From positions 1 to 39,147 of the forward strand of contig WGAQ01000157.1 in assembly GCA_015494735.1 (NCBI GenBank): 39,147 nucleotides of DNA, in the 5' to 3' direction. Below the pieces are notes generated by a model. The model was not told where the DNA came from. It was given only the letters and a program-made list of their open reading frames with translations, and did no database searches. The stretch is from Caldifarciminota bacterium. GTDB taxonomy: Bacteria > Hydrothermota > Hydrothermia > LBFQ01 > DSFT01. Positions 28,206 to 37,378 of the stretch are shown here, one piece after another (position 1 is the first letter of the stretch; each line of letters starts with the position of its first letter). A program made the translations under genes and the position numbers.

Positions 28206-31118
28206 CAGATATTTCTGGGCAGAGAAAAAGAAATCAAACTCCTTTCGGACGTTCTTTCGGATGTTCTGAATGGCGAGTCCCGTGTGGTCCACATAAAGGG
28301 GGCCAAGGGCCTCGGAAAGACCTCGCTCGTGAAGGAATTCCTCAAGAAGGTGCCCGATAACGTTATTCGCATTCACTCCTCCCATGTCCGTCCGGGGTAT
28401 GGAGTCATAAGGGAATTCGTGAAGAAATTCAGCGACAGGCGTCGCCTTCTGGGGAGGGTTCTTCCGATGGAGGCCGTTCATATATATCCGGACCTTTCCA
28501 GTTATTTCGTCTTTCCCGAATACGATGCCCGTCCCGTCGATGAGTACTTCATCCTGTACGAATTTCTGGACAGGTTGAGCGATGTGTCTCCGGTGGTGCT
28601 CGTTCTGGATAATGTGGAACTCTATTCGCGGGAGGACCTGGAGCTGGTGAGAAAACTCATCCTGTCCCTGGAAGGAAAGCCCATAATGTTCATCCTGGTT
28701 TCTACTCCCGAAATCTCCTTCTACAGAGCCCTCGCCGTTGACCTGGAGCCCCTTTCCCTGGAGGACCTTATGGAACTCCATATGCCCGTGGAAGTGGTGG
28801 AGAAACTCTACAGGGTCACCGGGGGCATTCCGACCCTCGTGAATCAACTCCTCTTTTCCATAAGACATCTCAATCTGGACCCCCACAGGGCTTTTTCTCC
28901 GGAAATTCTCGAGGAGATTTACGGGAAGATACTGGACCTCCTTTCCGATGAGGAGAAGGAATTCCTTCTCAAGATGGCCCTCACGGATTACGTGGATGTC
29001 CAGTCCCCCATATTTCGACATCTGAAGAGTCTGGGTCTGGTGGATGAAGAGGGGATTAGACTGCACGGGCTCAAGGAATATATACTGGGGACCATATCGG
29101 AGGAGGAGAGGAAGTCCTTCTACCGCAGAGAAGCCCTTTCCCTTCTGGATGAATTCAGGGGGAAGGAGGTCTTCGACCTGGAGAAACTCCACCGTCTCGT
29201 CAGGTATATGGAGCTTTCCGGACTGGATGAGAAGTATCCGGAGGAATTCTCCAGATATGCCCTGAAACTCGGAAATCACTACAGGAAGTTGAACAAGTAC
29301 TCCCTTGCCATGGAATTCTACTCCAGGGTGAAGGTGGAGCCCTACAGGAGAGAGGCCGCCCGTCTGAGACTCCTCATAGCGATAAAGACCGGAGGCCATG
29401 AGGATGTGGACACCCTGTTCAGGGAGGTGGCGGATGACCCGGAGGCTGTTGAACAGTATGCCAAGTACCTGCTCTTCAAGCGGAGATTCGATGAATACCG
29501 GAAACTGGTGAAGGGAAAGGAGAATCCCATACTGCGCCTGTACTACCTGTATTACAGGCAGGATTATTCCACATTCAAGAAGGAGGCGATGAAGGCTCTG
29601 GATGAGATAGAGGGGCCCGACAAACTGAATCTCATAAACTTCCTGGCCAGCGTCTATCTGATGGAGGGGGAAAGGAAGAAGGCGATGGATTACCTCCGGA
29701 TTCTGCGCACCGAGGCGGAGAAGCATGGGGACCTGGTCATAGTGAGCAAGGCCCTGTACCACATGGCTGTCCTGGCTTACGAGATGGAAGATTACGAGGC
29801 TGCAATGGAATATGCGAGCAAGGCCCTCGATATGGCGAGGAGGAGTGGATACATATATGGACAGATGTACGTGCACTACTTCCTGGGTGTATTCCTGCAG
29901 GAGAGGGGGGATTACAAGAAGGCGGGGCTCCATCTGGAGAAAGCCCTGGAACTGGCGATAGTCGAGAAGAATGACTTCATCCGCATTTCCTCCACCTTCC
30001 GTCTTTCGGACGATGAGAGGAAGATGGCCATGGTGGAGGACCTGCTCCTCAACAGAAGTATGTACGACCATATATTCAACAGGCTGGCCCTGGACATAAT
30101 AATTCCATTCCTGGCCCGCACCGACCCTGCGAGGGCGAAGAAACTCCTTTCTGAAATAAAGCCCGAAAGGGATTTCATGGAGAAGATTTACAGCGCGTAC
30201 AGGGCTTTCCTCAACGGGAGGAAGTTGCCCAAGAAGATTCCCAGACTCCTCATGGCGCAGATTTACGAATTGAAGGATTCCACCCTTCCCAAGGCTCTGG
30301 AAATATACAAGGAGCTGGGATTCGCCCTGAAGGTTATGGAGATATCCCGCCGGCTGGACCTCCCCTCCGAATTCGAGAGGGAGAAGGTGGAAGTTCATAC
30401 CTTCGGTGGTCTCAGGATAAAGGATGTGGCGGGAAGGGAGATTTCCGGTAAGGACATCGGGACCTATAAGGCCCAGCAGATTCTTTTGATGCTGATAAAA
30501 TCCATATGGGACGAGAAGAATCTTACGACCGACGATATACTGGCTGCCCTGTGGCCGGAATTCGATGCCCAGAGGGCCCTGAACAACTTCCACGTGAACC
30601 TCACATCCCTCAGGAGGGTCCTGGGGAAGAAGGCGATAGTGAAGGATAAGTACTTTTACAAACTCAATCTCGAGGTGGTTGACCTGGACCTCCTGAAGTT
30701 CAAGGAGAACTACGAGAGGGGTATGCATTACAGGAACATGGGCAATCCCCATAAGGCCTATACGTACTTCGAAAGGGCCATAGAACTGGCGGGGGACAGA
30801 TTCCTCAAGGGGATATACGACCCCCTATTCGATGATTTCATAATGCAGGTGAATTCTGCAGTTATGGATGCTCTGGAGTTCATCGGCCAGTACGAGCTGG
30901 AGAGGGCCAATTACGACAAGGCCCGGAGAATCGCAAGGGAAATACTGGACATAGATTACTTCAACGAGAAGGGGCACGAACTGGCCATAAGGACCATGAT
31001 GGAATCCGGGAGGAAGTCGGCTGCCATCGAGTACATGAAGCGGGTTAAGAAGATTTTCATGGAGGAACTCGGTTTCGAGCCCGAATTTCAGGGAATAGAA
31101 AAAGGAGGAAGGGTATGA
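28203..31118 (+). CDS. AAA/STAND-type ATPase - TPR - SARP (wHTH+BTAD) transcriptional regulator
   Basis: N-terminal FLGREKEIKLL...IKGAKGLGKTSLVKEF; TPR-like middle; C-terminal VEVHTFGGLRIKD...LAALWPEFDAQRALNNFHVNLTSLRRVLG...EIGQYELERANYDKARRIAREILDIDYFNEKGHELAIRTMMESGRKSAAIEYMKR-type BTAD region. Confidence 0.85.
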   Translation: MQIFLGREKEIKLLSDVLSDVLNGESRVVHIKGAKGLGKTSLVKEFLKKVPDNVIRIHSSHVRPGYGVIREFVKKFSDRRRLLGRVLPMEAVHIYPDLSSYFVFPEYDARPVDEYFILYEFLDRLSDVSPVVLVLDNVELYSREDLELVRKLILSLEGKPIMFILVSTPEISFYRALAVDLEPLSLEDLMELHMPVEVVEKLYRVTGGIPTLVNQLLFSIRHLNLDPHRAFSPEILEEIYGKILDLLSDEEKEFLLKMALTDYVDVQSPIFRHLKSLGLVDEEGIRLHGLKEYILGTISEEERKSFYRREALSLLDEFRGKEVFDLEKLHRLVRYMELSGLDEKYPEEFSRYALKLGNHYRKLNKYSLAMEFYSRVKVEPYRREAARLRLLIAIKTGGHEDVDTLFREVADDPEAVEQYAKYLLFKRRFDEYRKLVKGKENPILRLYYLYYRQDYSTFKKEAMKALDEIEGPDKLNLINFLASVYLMEGERKKAMDYLRILRTEAEKHGDLVIVSKALYHMAVLAYEMEDYEAAMEYASKALDMARRSGYIYGQMYVHYFLGVFLQERGDYKKAGLHLEKALELAIVEKNDFIRISSTFRLSDDERKMAMVEDLLLNRSMYDHIFNRLALDIIIPFLARTDPARAKKLLSEIKPERDFMEKIYSAYRAFLNGRKLPKKIPRLLMAQIYELKDSTLPKALEIYKELGFALKVMEISRRLDLPSEFEREKVEVHTFGGLRIKDVAGREISGKDIGTYKAQQILLMLIKSIWDEKNLTTDDILAALWPEFDAQRALNNFHVNLTSLRRVLGKKAIVKDKYFYKLNLEVVDLDLLKFKENYERGMHYRNMGNPHKAYTYFERAIELAGDRFLKGIYDPLFDDFIMQVNSAVMDALEFIGQYELERANYDKARRIAREILDIDYFNEKGHELAIRTMMESGRKSAAIEYMKRVKKIFMEELGFEPEFQGIEKGGRV

Positions 31119-32437
31119 GAATCAGTCCCCTTCTGGTGGACCTTTACGAGATTACCATGGGGTACAGTTACTTCAGGCATGGGAAGAACGAGCCCGCCAC
31201 ATTCGAGCTCTTCGTCCGGAAATTTCCCAGGAACAGGAATTATCTGGTCAGCGCCGGTATAGATGACATAGTGGATTTCCTGGTCAACTTCAGATTCACC
31301 CCGGATGAGATAGACTACCTGCGCTCCCTGAACATGTTCTCCGAGGATTATCTGGACTTTCTCGCCCGCATGCGGTTTACCGGTGACATGTATGCCATAC
31401 CCTCCGGAGAGATTTACTTTCCCGGAGAGCCCGTTGTGGTTATTACTGCTCCGCGGATTCAGGCCCAGATTCTCGAAACTGCCCTTCTGAACCAGTTCAA
31501 CTTCCAGTCCATGATTGCCACGAAGGGGGCGAGGGTCATCTCTGCTGCCCGTGGAAGGGCGTGTGTGGATTTCTCTCCCAGGAGGGACCATGGAATAGAT
31601 GCCAGCATCAAGGTGGCCAAGAATACTTACATGGTTGGGTTCATCGGGACATCCAACCTCCTTGCGGGCAAAATCTATGGTATTCCCGTCTTCGGCACCA
31701 TGGCCCATTCGTATATAATGTCCTTCGAGAGCGAGGAGGAGGCCTTCAAGACCTTTGCGACGGACTTCCCCAATACCACCCTCCTGATAGATACCTACGA
31801 TGTTCTGGAAGCAGCGAAGAAGGTCATAGAGCTGGTGAAGCAGGGTTACAGAATAAAGGCGGTGAGGATAGACAGCGGGGACCTGGTGGAACTGTCCAGA
31901 AAGGTCAGGGAGATGTTCAGGGAGGCCGGCCTCGATTTGCTCATATTCCTCTCCGGTGACCTGGATGAATATGCCATAGATGAGTTGCTGAGGAAGGGGG
32001 CGGAAGCGGATGCCTTCGGCGTGGGAACCCGTCTGGGGACCAGTTCCGATATCCCGTATCTCAACGGTGTTTACAAACTGGTGGAGGATGACAAGGGACC
32101 CCGCGTTAAACTGTCCCCCGGAAAGGTCACCCTCGCCGGAAAGAAGATGCTCTACCGGGTCTATGAAAACGGTCGGATGGTTCGGGACATCATAGCCCTT
32201 CACGATGAGAAAATCGATGGTGCGGAGCCCCTTCTGCTCAAGTATATAGAGGGTGGACGGCCCGTGAGGGAGGATTCCCTGGATGGGGGAAGGGAGAGGT
32301 TCAGGGACGCATTCTCTTCCCTGCCCGAACATCTGAAATCCATATACGAGGTGGAGGAGAAATATCCCGTCTATCTATCGGAGGGCCTCAGGGAAGTGAT
32401 GGCCCGATTCGGTGTGAAAATTGAGAGGATTCAGTAG
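31115..32437 (+). CDS. pncB: Nicotinate phosphoribosyltransferase
   Basis: LLVDLYEITMGYSYFRHG, ARGRACVDFSPRRDHGIDASIKVAKNTYMVGFIGTSNLLAG, GTMAHSYIMSF, IDTYDV, RIDSGDL, FGVGTRLGTSSD. Confidence 0.95.
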   Translation: MRISPLLVDLYEITMGYSYFRHGKNEPATFELFVRKFPRNRNYLVSAGIDDIVDFLVNFRFTPDEIDYLRSLNMFSEDYLDFLARMRFTGDMYAIPSGEIYFPGEPVVVITAPRIQAQILETALLNQFNFQSMIATKGARVISAARGRACVDFSPRRDHGIDASIKVAKNTYMVGFIGTSNLLAGKIYGIPVFGTMAHSYIMSFESEEEAFKTFATDFPNTTLLIDTYDVLEAAKKVIELVKQGYRIKAVRIDSGDLVELSRKVREMFREAGLDLLIFLSGDLDEYAIDELLRKGAEADAFGVGTRLGTSSDIPYLNGVYKLVEDDKGPRVKLSPGKVTLAGKKMLYRVYENGRMVRDIIALHDEKIDGAEPLLLKYIEGGRPVREDSLDGGRERFRDAFSSLPEHLKSIYEVEEKYPVYLSEGLREVMARFGVKIERIQ

Positions 32438-32454
32438 GGGCGGATATCCGCCCC
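32437..32454. terminator. Perfect 18-bp palindrome between convergent genes; possible bidirectional terminator
   Basis: GGGGCGGATATCCGCCCC begins at the last base of the pncB stop codon, 5 nt before the convergent gene's stop. No T-tract. Confidence 0.4.
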
Positions 32455-32459
32455 ATCCC

Positions 32460-34073
32460 TCAGTGAAGCACGAATTTCTTCCTCAGGTCGTTTATCTGGA
32501 ATATGTAGGTTCCGGGTTTTAGATTCAGATTCTCCTCTATGAGCAACCTATCCCTGTACTGCCTGCTCATGACCAGTTTTCCGGATGCGGTGTAAATCTT
32601 CAGGTTTATGCTCTGCGAGGATTTGGCCTTTATGATGAGGCGGTTGTTCTTCAACTCCACCGCCAGTTTGCAATCCTCGTAACGCTCATCCGTGTCGATG
32701 GGGGTCAGGAGCCCGCATGTGATGGAATTGCTGGTGTTTATGAAGGCCTGATAATAGGTGGCATCATCCACAGTGATTCCCCCACTCCCGTAATCGCTCC
32801 ATGTTCCGGGGCCGGCGGAGATGGAGTATGGGGACCAGGTGGTGTCCACAGCAGTTCTCCAGTAGCAGGTATCCACCGTTCCGCTATCTGCTGCCAGAAG
32901 TCCATCGTAATTTCCCGCAGTCCATGCGGCGTTGTCGGTGTATCCGGCCACATACGGAACTTCTGTAGTAATGGTGGTGTTTACGTCTATCGCCCTTCCC
33001 TGCTCATCCCCGGATGACAGTATGTACCTGACCATGGTGGGGGTTATGGTGCTCTTGTCCACATAGACGATGGGTACATCCGCGTCCCTTATCAGTCCTG
33101 TAAAGTAGTAGTAATCCGTGCCCTCAACCACATCTATACCTGCATCGTCCAGGCCGGAAGTGGTTGCCAGGGTAAAGGCTCCCAGAACATTACCATTCGA
33201 GTCGAACTTTATGAAGAGTATATCCTTGGATGTGCCACCGTCGATTTCATCTGCCAGTACGAATCCACCGTCGGAAGTGGGATATGCCCAGGAGAAGTAC
33301 TTTGCTCCGGTGGTGCTCCTGGAGTATTCTTTCTGCCATATTATGCTCCCATCCAGTATGTTGATTTTCCCCATCCATATCTCGTTGAAGAGGGGGGCTA
33401 TCACTATGAGATTCCCGTCGGAAATCTGGAACAGGCTCGTGGCCCAGTCTCTGCCCGATGTTCCCAGTATCCTGTTCCACTGGAGGTTACCGTCGCTGTC
33501 GAATTTCATGAGGAGAACATCCCTGTCGCTTCCCCAGTAGGAGATTTCACCCACCACGACGAAGCCCCCATCCGATGTGGGCTCCACGTTGAAGAATCTC
33601 ACCCATGCATCGTAATCTCCCCACTCGTCTATCACCTGCTTGGCGAAGAGGATATTCCCGGTGTTCCTGTCCAGTTTTATGATAAACCCCCTTCCGGGAT
33701 AGGTGCAGTTGGTGGGAGAGCCTCCGTTGGGAATGCAGGACACTCCAACGGCCACCGCATTCCTGTCCGTTAGAAAGGCCACATCGTACGTCCACTCGTT
33801 GGTGTCTATCTTCCCGATAATCGTCTCCCAGTAGGAGCCACCCTCGGGATTGTTGAGCATGACTATGAAGTCCACTCCATCCCCTGCAGATACCTGATAG
33901 GAGTTGCTGAACAGGGTCTGGACTATGAGGTCGCTGTATATGTCCATCCCGAATGTCCAGTCGAAACTGGTCCCGCCGTAAGTGGTGAGACCCGCCCACA
34001 CCGTGCTCTGGGCAAATCCAAGGGATGGAAGCAAAAGACTAATGGACAATGCGATAGTTTTCAATCCCCTCAT
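32460..34073 (-). CDS. Secreted repeat protein with T9SS type A-like C-terminal domain
   Basis: Signal peptide MRGLKTIALSISLLLPSLGFAQ; repeated PTSDGGFVxxxE...DxLxxKFDSDGN; end INLKIYTASGKLVMSRQY...LKPGTYIFQINDLRKKFVLH. Confidence 0.7.
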   Translation of the reverse strand: MRGLKTIALSISLLLPSLGFAQSTVWAGLTTYGGTSFDWTFGMDIYSDLIVQTLFSNSYQVSAGDGVDFIVMLNNPEGGSYWETIIGKIDTNEWTYDVAFLTDRNAVAVGVSCIPNGGSPTNCTYPGRGFIIKLDRNTGNILFAKQVIDEWGDYDAWVRFFNVEPTSDGGFVVVGEISYWGSDRDVLLMKFDSDGNLQWNRILGTSGRDWATSLFQISDGNLIVIAPLFNEIWMGKINILDGSIIWQKEYSRSTTGAKYFSWAYPTSDGGFVLADEIDGGTSKDILFIKFDSNGNVLGAFTLATTSGLDDAGIDVVEGTDYYYFTGLIRDADVPIVYVDKSTITPTMVRYILSSGDEQGRAIDVNTTITTEVPYVAGYTDNAAWTAGNYDGLLAADSGTVDTCYWRTAVDTTWSPYSISAGPGTWSDYGSGGITVDDATYYQAFINTSNSITCGLLTPIDTDERYEDCKLAVELKNNRLIIKAKSSQSINLKIYTASGKLVMSRQYRDRLLIEENLNLKPGTYIFQINDLRKKFVLH

Positions 34074-34317
34074 CTCTCAGAACCTCCTTTATCCGGGAGG
34101 TATCCACCTTTCCCGGCTCCACTATAATCATGTATGCATTGGGTTTGTAGGGGGAAATCCTCTTCACGAAATCCAATTTCTTCAGGAAAGTGAGATCCAC
34201 GCGCGATGCCCCTTTACCTCCATTATAGAATTCCACTATATACACGGAATCAGGATAACTAACTGCCTCAGCCCTGTCTATTAACATCTGCGCCACTAAA
34301 ATATTAATTAACCACAT
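34039..34317 (-). CDS. Small exported or anchored protein, 92 aa
   Basis: MWLINILVAQMLIDRAEAVSYPDS...; ATG 10 nt after TAAAAT; overlaps the next gene start by 35 nt. Confidence 0.45.
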   Translation of the reverse strand: MWLINILVAQMLIDRAEAVSYPDSVYIVEFYNGGKGASRVDLTFLKKLDFVKRISPYKPNAYMIIVEPGKVDTSRIKEVLRDEGIENYRIVH

Positions 34318-34511
34318 AGTTGTGATAATTTTAATCTCGAAAGACTGAAAAGTCAAGGTGTGCATGAAAATTTGTCCCATTGGAAACATGCATAAGATTC
34401 AGGGGATGTTCAGAACCCCTCAGGTTCAGGTATAGCATGGATGTAAAAAGTGTGATTATTCTGGCAGGAGTAATCGACCCCTTGACGCGTATGTTTAAAA
34501 TTAACGACAAC

Positions 34512-35069
34512 ATGAAGGCAAATAATCTGAAGGAGAAGTATCGCATAATGGACACCAAGCAGTTCTTCCGCACCATAAGGAGGATGGGCCTCGAGGTTGT
34601 GGAAAAATTTCCGGACCTCGACAACCTCATAATAGCAGGGATAAAAACCCGCGGAGTTTACCTGGCCCGCTATATTAAGGATGTGGTGCAGGAAGAGACT
34701 GGAATGGATATTCCCGTTGGAGAGATAGATATAAGTTTCTACAGGGATGACCTTTCTCTAATCGATGAAGTGCCTGTGGTGAGGGGAACCCGCCTCGGGG
34801 AAAACATAGACGACAGGAAGATTCTCGTGGTGGACGATGTCCTGTTTACCGGAAGGACTGTGAGGGCTGCTCTGGATGCCATATTCGATTTCGGAAGGCC
34901 GAAGGAGGTTAAACTGGCAGTGCTCATAGACAGGGGGTGGAGGGAATTGCCCATCTGTGCTGATATCGTAGGAAAGAAGATAACCACGACCCTCTCCGAA
35001 GTGGTAAAGGTCAAGGTAAAGGAAGTGGACGGGGCGGATGAAGTATGGATGCTGGAAAGAGTGAACTGA
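34512..35069 (+). CDS. pyrR: Bifunctional pyr regulator / uracil phosphoribosyltransferase PyrR-like
   Basis: IIAGIKTRGVYLARYI, GEIDISFYRDDLS, ILVVDDVLFTGRTVRAALDAI, LAVLIDRGWRELPICADIVGKKI. Start trimmed to ATG 34512. Confidence 0.9.
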   Translation: MKANNLKEKYRIMDTKQFFRTIRRMGLEVVEKFPDLDNLIIAGIKTRGVYLARYIKDVVQEETGMDIPVGEIDISFYRDDLSLIDEVPVVRGTRLGENIDDRKILVVDDVLFTGRTVRAALDAIFDFGRPKEVKLAVLIDRGWRELPICADIVGKKITTTLSEVVKVKVKEVDGADEVWMLERVN

Positions 35070-37378
35070 GTCCTGAAGAGCTGAGACCCCGAATAGAGCT
35101 GCCTCCTGTCGGGGAGCAGGAAGGGGACGTGGATTTGAGCTCCCTCCATTCGAGGGCGGTGGAAGCCCTCAGGATGGGTCTGTCCATCGACAACGACAGA
35201 TACAATGTATTCGTGGTGGGTCCGCGGTTCAGCGGCCGGGATGAGGTGGTGGAGGGGGTGGTCAGGAAACTGGCCAGAGGCAGACCCACACCTCCCGACT
35301 GGTTGTACGTATATAATTTCGATGACCCTTCCTCCCCTATAGCATTTCCCCTGCCTCCCGATGTGGGCAACAGATTCGTGCAGGATGTGGACAATTTCAT
35401 AAACACCATAAGGGGAGCAATCAGAAGCGCCTTCGAAAGCGAAAGCATCCTTTCGGAGAAGGAGAATCTGATAAAGGAATTTAACAGGAGGAAGGAGGAA
35501 ATACTTTCCGAACTCAACAGAAAGGCCAGTGAACTCGGATTCATAATCCAGCCCCAGCCTGCGGGATTCAACATAATCCCCATCTTCAACGGGGAGCCCC
35601 TATCGCCCCAGAAGTATGCCAGCCTTCCCCAGGATATAAAGGAGTTCATAGACCAGAAGCGGAAGCAACTGGAGGAGCACATAGCCGAAACCCTGAAGAA
35701 ACTGGCGAAACTGGATAAGGAACTGAAGGAGAAACTCGAGGAATTCGACAGGCAGGTGGCCCGCCGTACCGTGGAGGTCCACTTCAGGGATTTGCTCGAG
35801 AAGTACAGGGATTATCCTCAGGTGGTGGAGTACTTGCAGAAGATGTACGACGATATCGTCAGGAATGTGAACATCTTCCTCATCCCCCCCGACAGGATTC
35901 CCCAGGGTCCTCTGGATCCTTTCAGAAAGTACAGGGTCAATCTGATAGTTGACAATAAGAGCACCGATGGGGCGCCTGTCATCTACGAGAGGAATCCCAC
36001 GTATTACAACCTGATTGGCAGGATAGAGAAGGAGATGGTCTTCGGTGCCCTTATGACGGACTTCAATAACATAACCGCCGGAAGTCTCCACAGGGCCAAT
36101 GGGGGTTTCCTCATAATAGATGCATTCCAGTTGCTGAAGGACCCGTTCGCATACGATGCCCTGAAGAGGGTTCTGCGAAACAGGCTCATATTGATAGAGG
36201 ATATAGGAGAAAGAATCAGCCTCTTTTCCACCAAGACCATAAAGCCCCAGCCCATTCCCTTCGATGGAAAGGTGATACTCATGGGAGACGCGATGGTCTA
36301 TTACATCCTCTACTATCTGGACCCGGAATTCTCCGAGATTTTCGGCATAAAGGCCGAGCTGGAAACGGATGTTCCCCTCGATGAAAACAATCTTTCGTTC
36401 TTCTACCACTACGCCCTTGCCTTTCAGAGGAGGGAGAATCTGAAGCCGTTCACCAGAGAGGCTATGGGTGAGATTATGGTCGAGATTCAGAGGCACATAG
36501 AGGACAGGAAGAAGCTTTCCACCAATCTGGAGTACCTGAGGGAGTTGATGCTGGAGGCGAATTACTATGCCACCTCCGATGAGGTGCGCCCGGAGGATGT
36601 GAAGGAGGCTCTGAAGAGAAGGAGAGAAAGGGAAGGAAGGGTGGAGGAGAGGATAAGGGAACTCATCGAGAGGGGTTTTATTCTCGTGGATGTGGATGGG
36701 AGCAGGAGGGGAGTGGTCAACGGACTCTCCGTTATAGAGATGGGGAATCACACATTCGGCATACCGAGCAGGATTACCGCATCCGTGGGCCTTGGAAAGC
36801 CGGGAATAGTGGATATAGAGAGGGAAACGGGTCTCGGCGGGAAGATTCACACGAAGGCCGTAATGATCATGGGGGGATACCTGTACGACACCTATGGCAG
36901 GGACTTCCCCATAACCCTTCAGGTCCGCATAACCTTCGAGCAGAACTATTCTGGAGTGGAGGGGGATAGCGCCACCGCCGCGGAGTTGCTGGCTGTCCTT
37001 TCCGAGATTTCGGGCATACCGGTGAAACAGGGTATAGCCATAACCGGCTCCATGAATCAGAAGGGGGAGATTCAACCGGTGGGAGGTATAAACCACAAGA
37101 TAGAGGGGTTTTTCTACACGTGTAAAGCCATGGGCCTCACGGGGGAGCAGGGAGTAATCATACCTGCCAGAAATAAGGAGAATCTGGTGCTGAGAGACGA
37201 GGTGGTACAATCTATCAGGGAGGGGAAGTTCCATATATGGGCGGTCGAGCACATAGACGAAGTCATAGAGCTGGCCACCGGTGTGGATTCCAGGGAATTC
37301 CACGAAAAAGTTTACGAAAGTCTTAAACTTTACTACCTGAAAAACAAAAACAGAGGTGGAGGAAAGAAGGATGATTGA
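35045..37378 (+). CDS. Lon-related (COG1067/LonB-like) ATP-dependent protease
   Basis: GGFLIIDAFQLLKDPFAYDALKRVLRN (Walker B region) and S16 protease domain AELLAVLSEISGIPVKQGIAITGSMNQKGEIQPVGGINHKIEGF. Confidence 0.9.
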   Translation: MDAGKSELSPEELRPRIELPPVGEQEGDVDLSSLHSRAVEALRMGLSIDNDRYNVFVVGPRFSGRDEVVEGVVRKLARGRPTPPDWLYVYNFDDPSSPIAFPLPPDVGNRFVQDVDNFINTIRGAIRSAFESESILSEKENLIKEFNRRKEEILSELNRKASELGFIIQPQPAGFNIIPIFNGEPLSPQKYASLPQDIKEFIDQKRKQLEEHIAETLKKLAKLDKELKEKLEEFDRQVARRTVEVHFRDLLEKYRDYPQVVEYLQKMYDDIVRNVNIFLIPPDRIPQGPLDPFRKYRVNLIVDNKSTDGAPVIYERNPTYYNLIGRIEKEMVFGALMTDFNNITAGSLHRANGGFLIIDAFQLLKDPFAYDALKRVLRNRLILIEDIGERISLFSTKTIKPQPIPFDGKVILMGDAMVYYILYYLDPEFSEIFGIKAELETDVPLDENNLSFFYHYALAFQRRENLKPFTREAMGEIMVEIQRHIEDRKKLSTNLEYLRELMLEANYYATSDEVRPEDVKEALKRRREREGRVEERIRELIERGFILVDVDGSRRGVVNGLSVIEMGNHTFGIPSRITASVGLGKPGIVDIERETGLGGKIHTKAVMIMGGYLYDTYGRDFPITLQVRITFEQNYSGVEGDSATAAELLAVLSEISGIPVKQGIAITGSMNQKGEIQPVGGINHKIEGFFYTCKAMGLTGEQGVIIPARNKENLVLRDEVVQSIREGKFHIWAVEHIDEVIELATGVDSREFHEKVYESLKLYYLKNKNRGGGKKDD

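Noticed and set aside
28197-30752. 851-aa minus-strand ORF
   Set aside because: Exactly codon-register antisense to the recognisable AAA-TPR-SARP gene; no domain motifs. Explained by codon bias.
34482-34501. TTGACG as -35 for the pyrR TAAAAT box
   Set aside because: Spacing is 8 bp, far from the 16-18 bp expected of a sigma70-type promoter.
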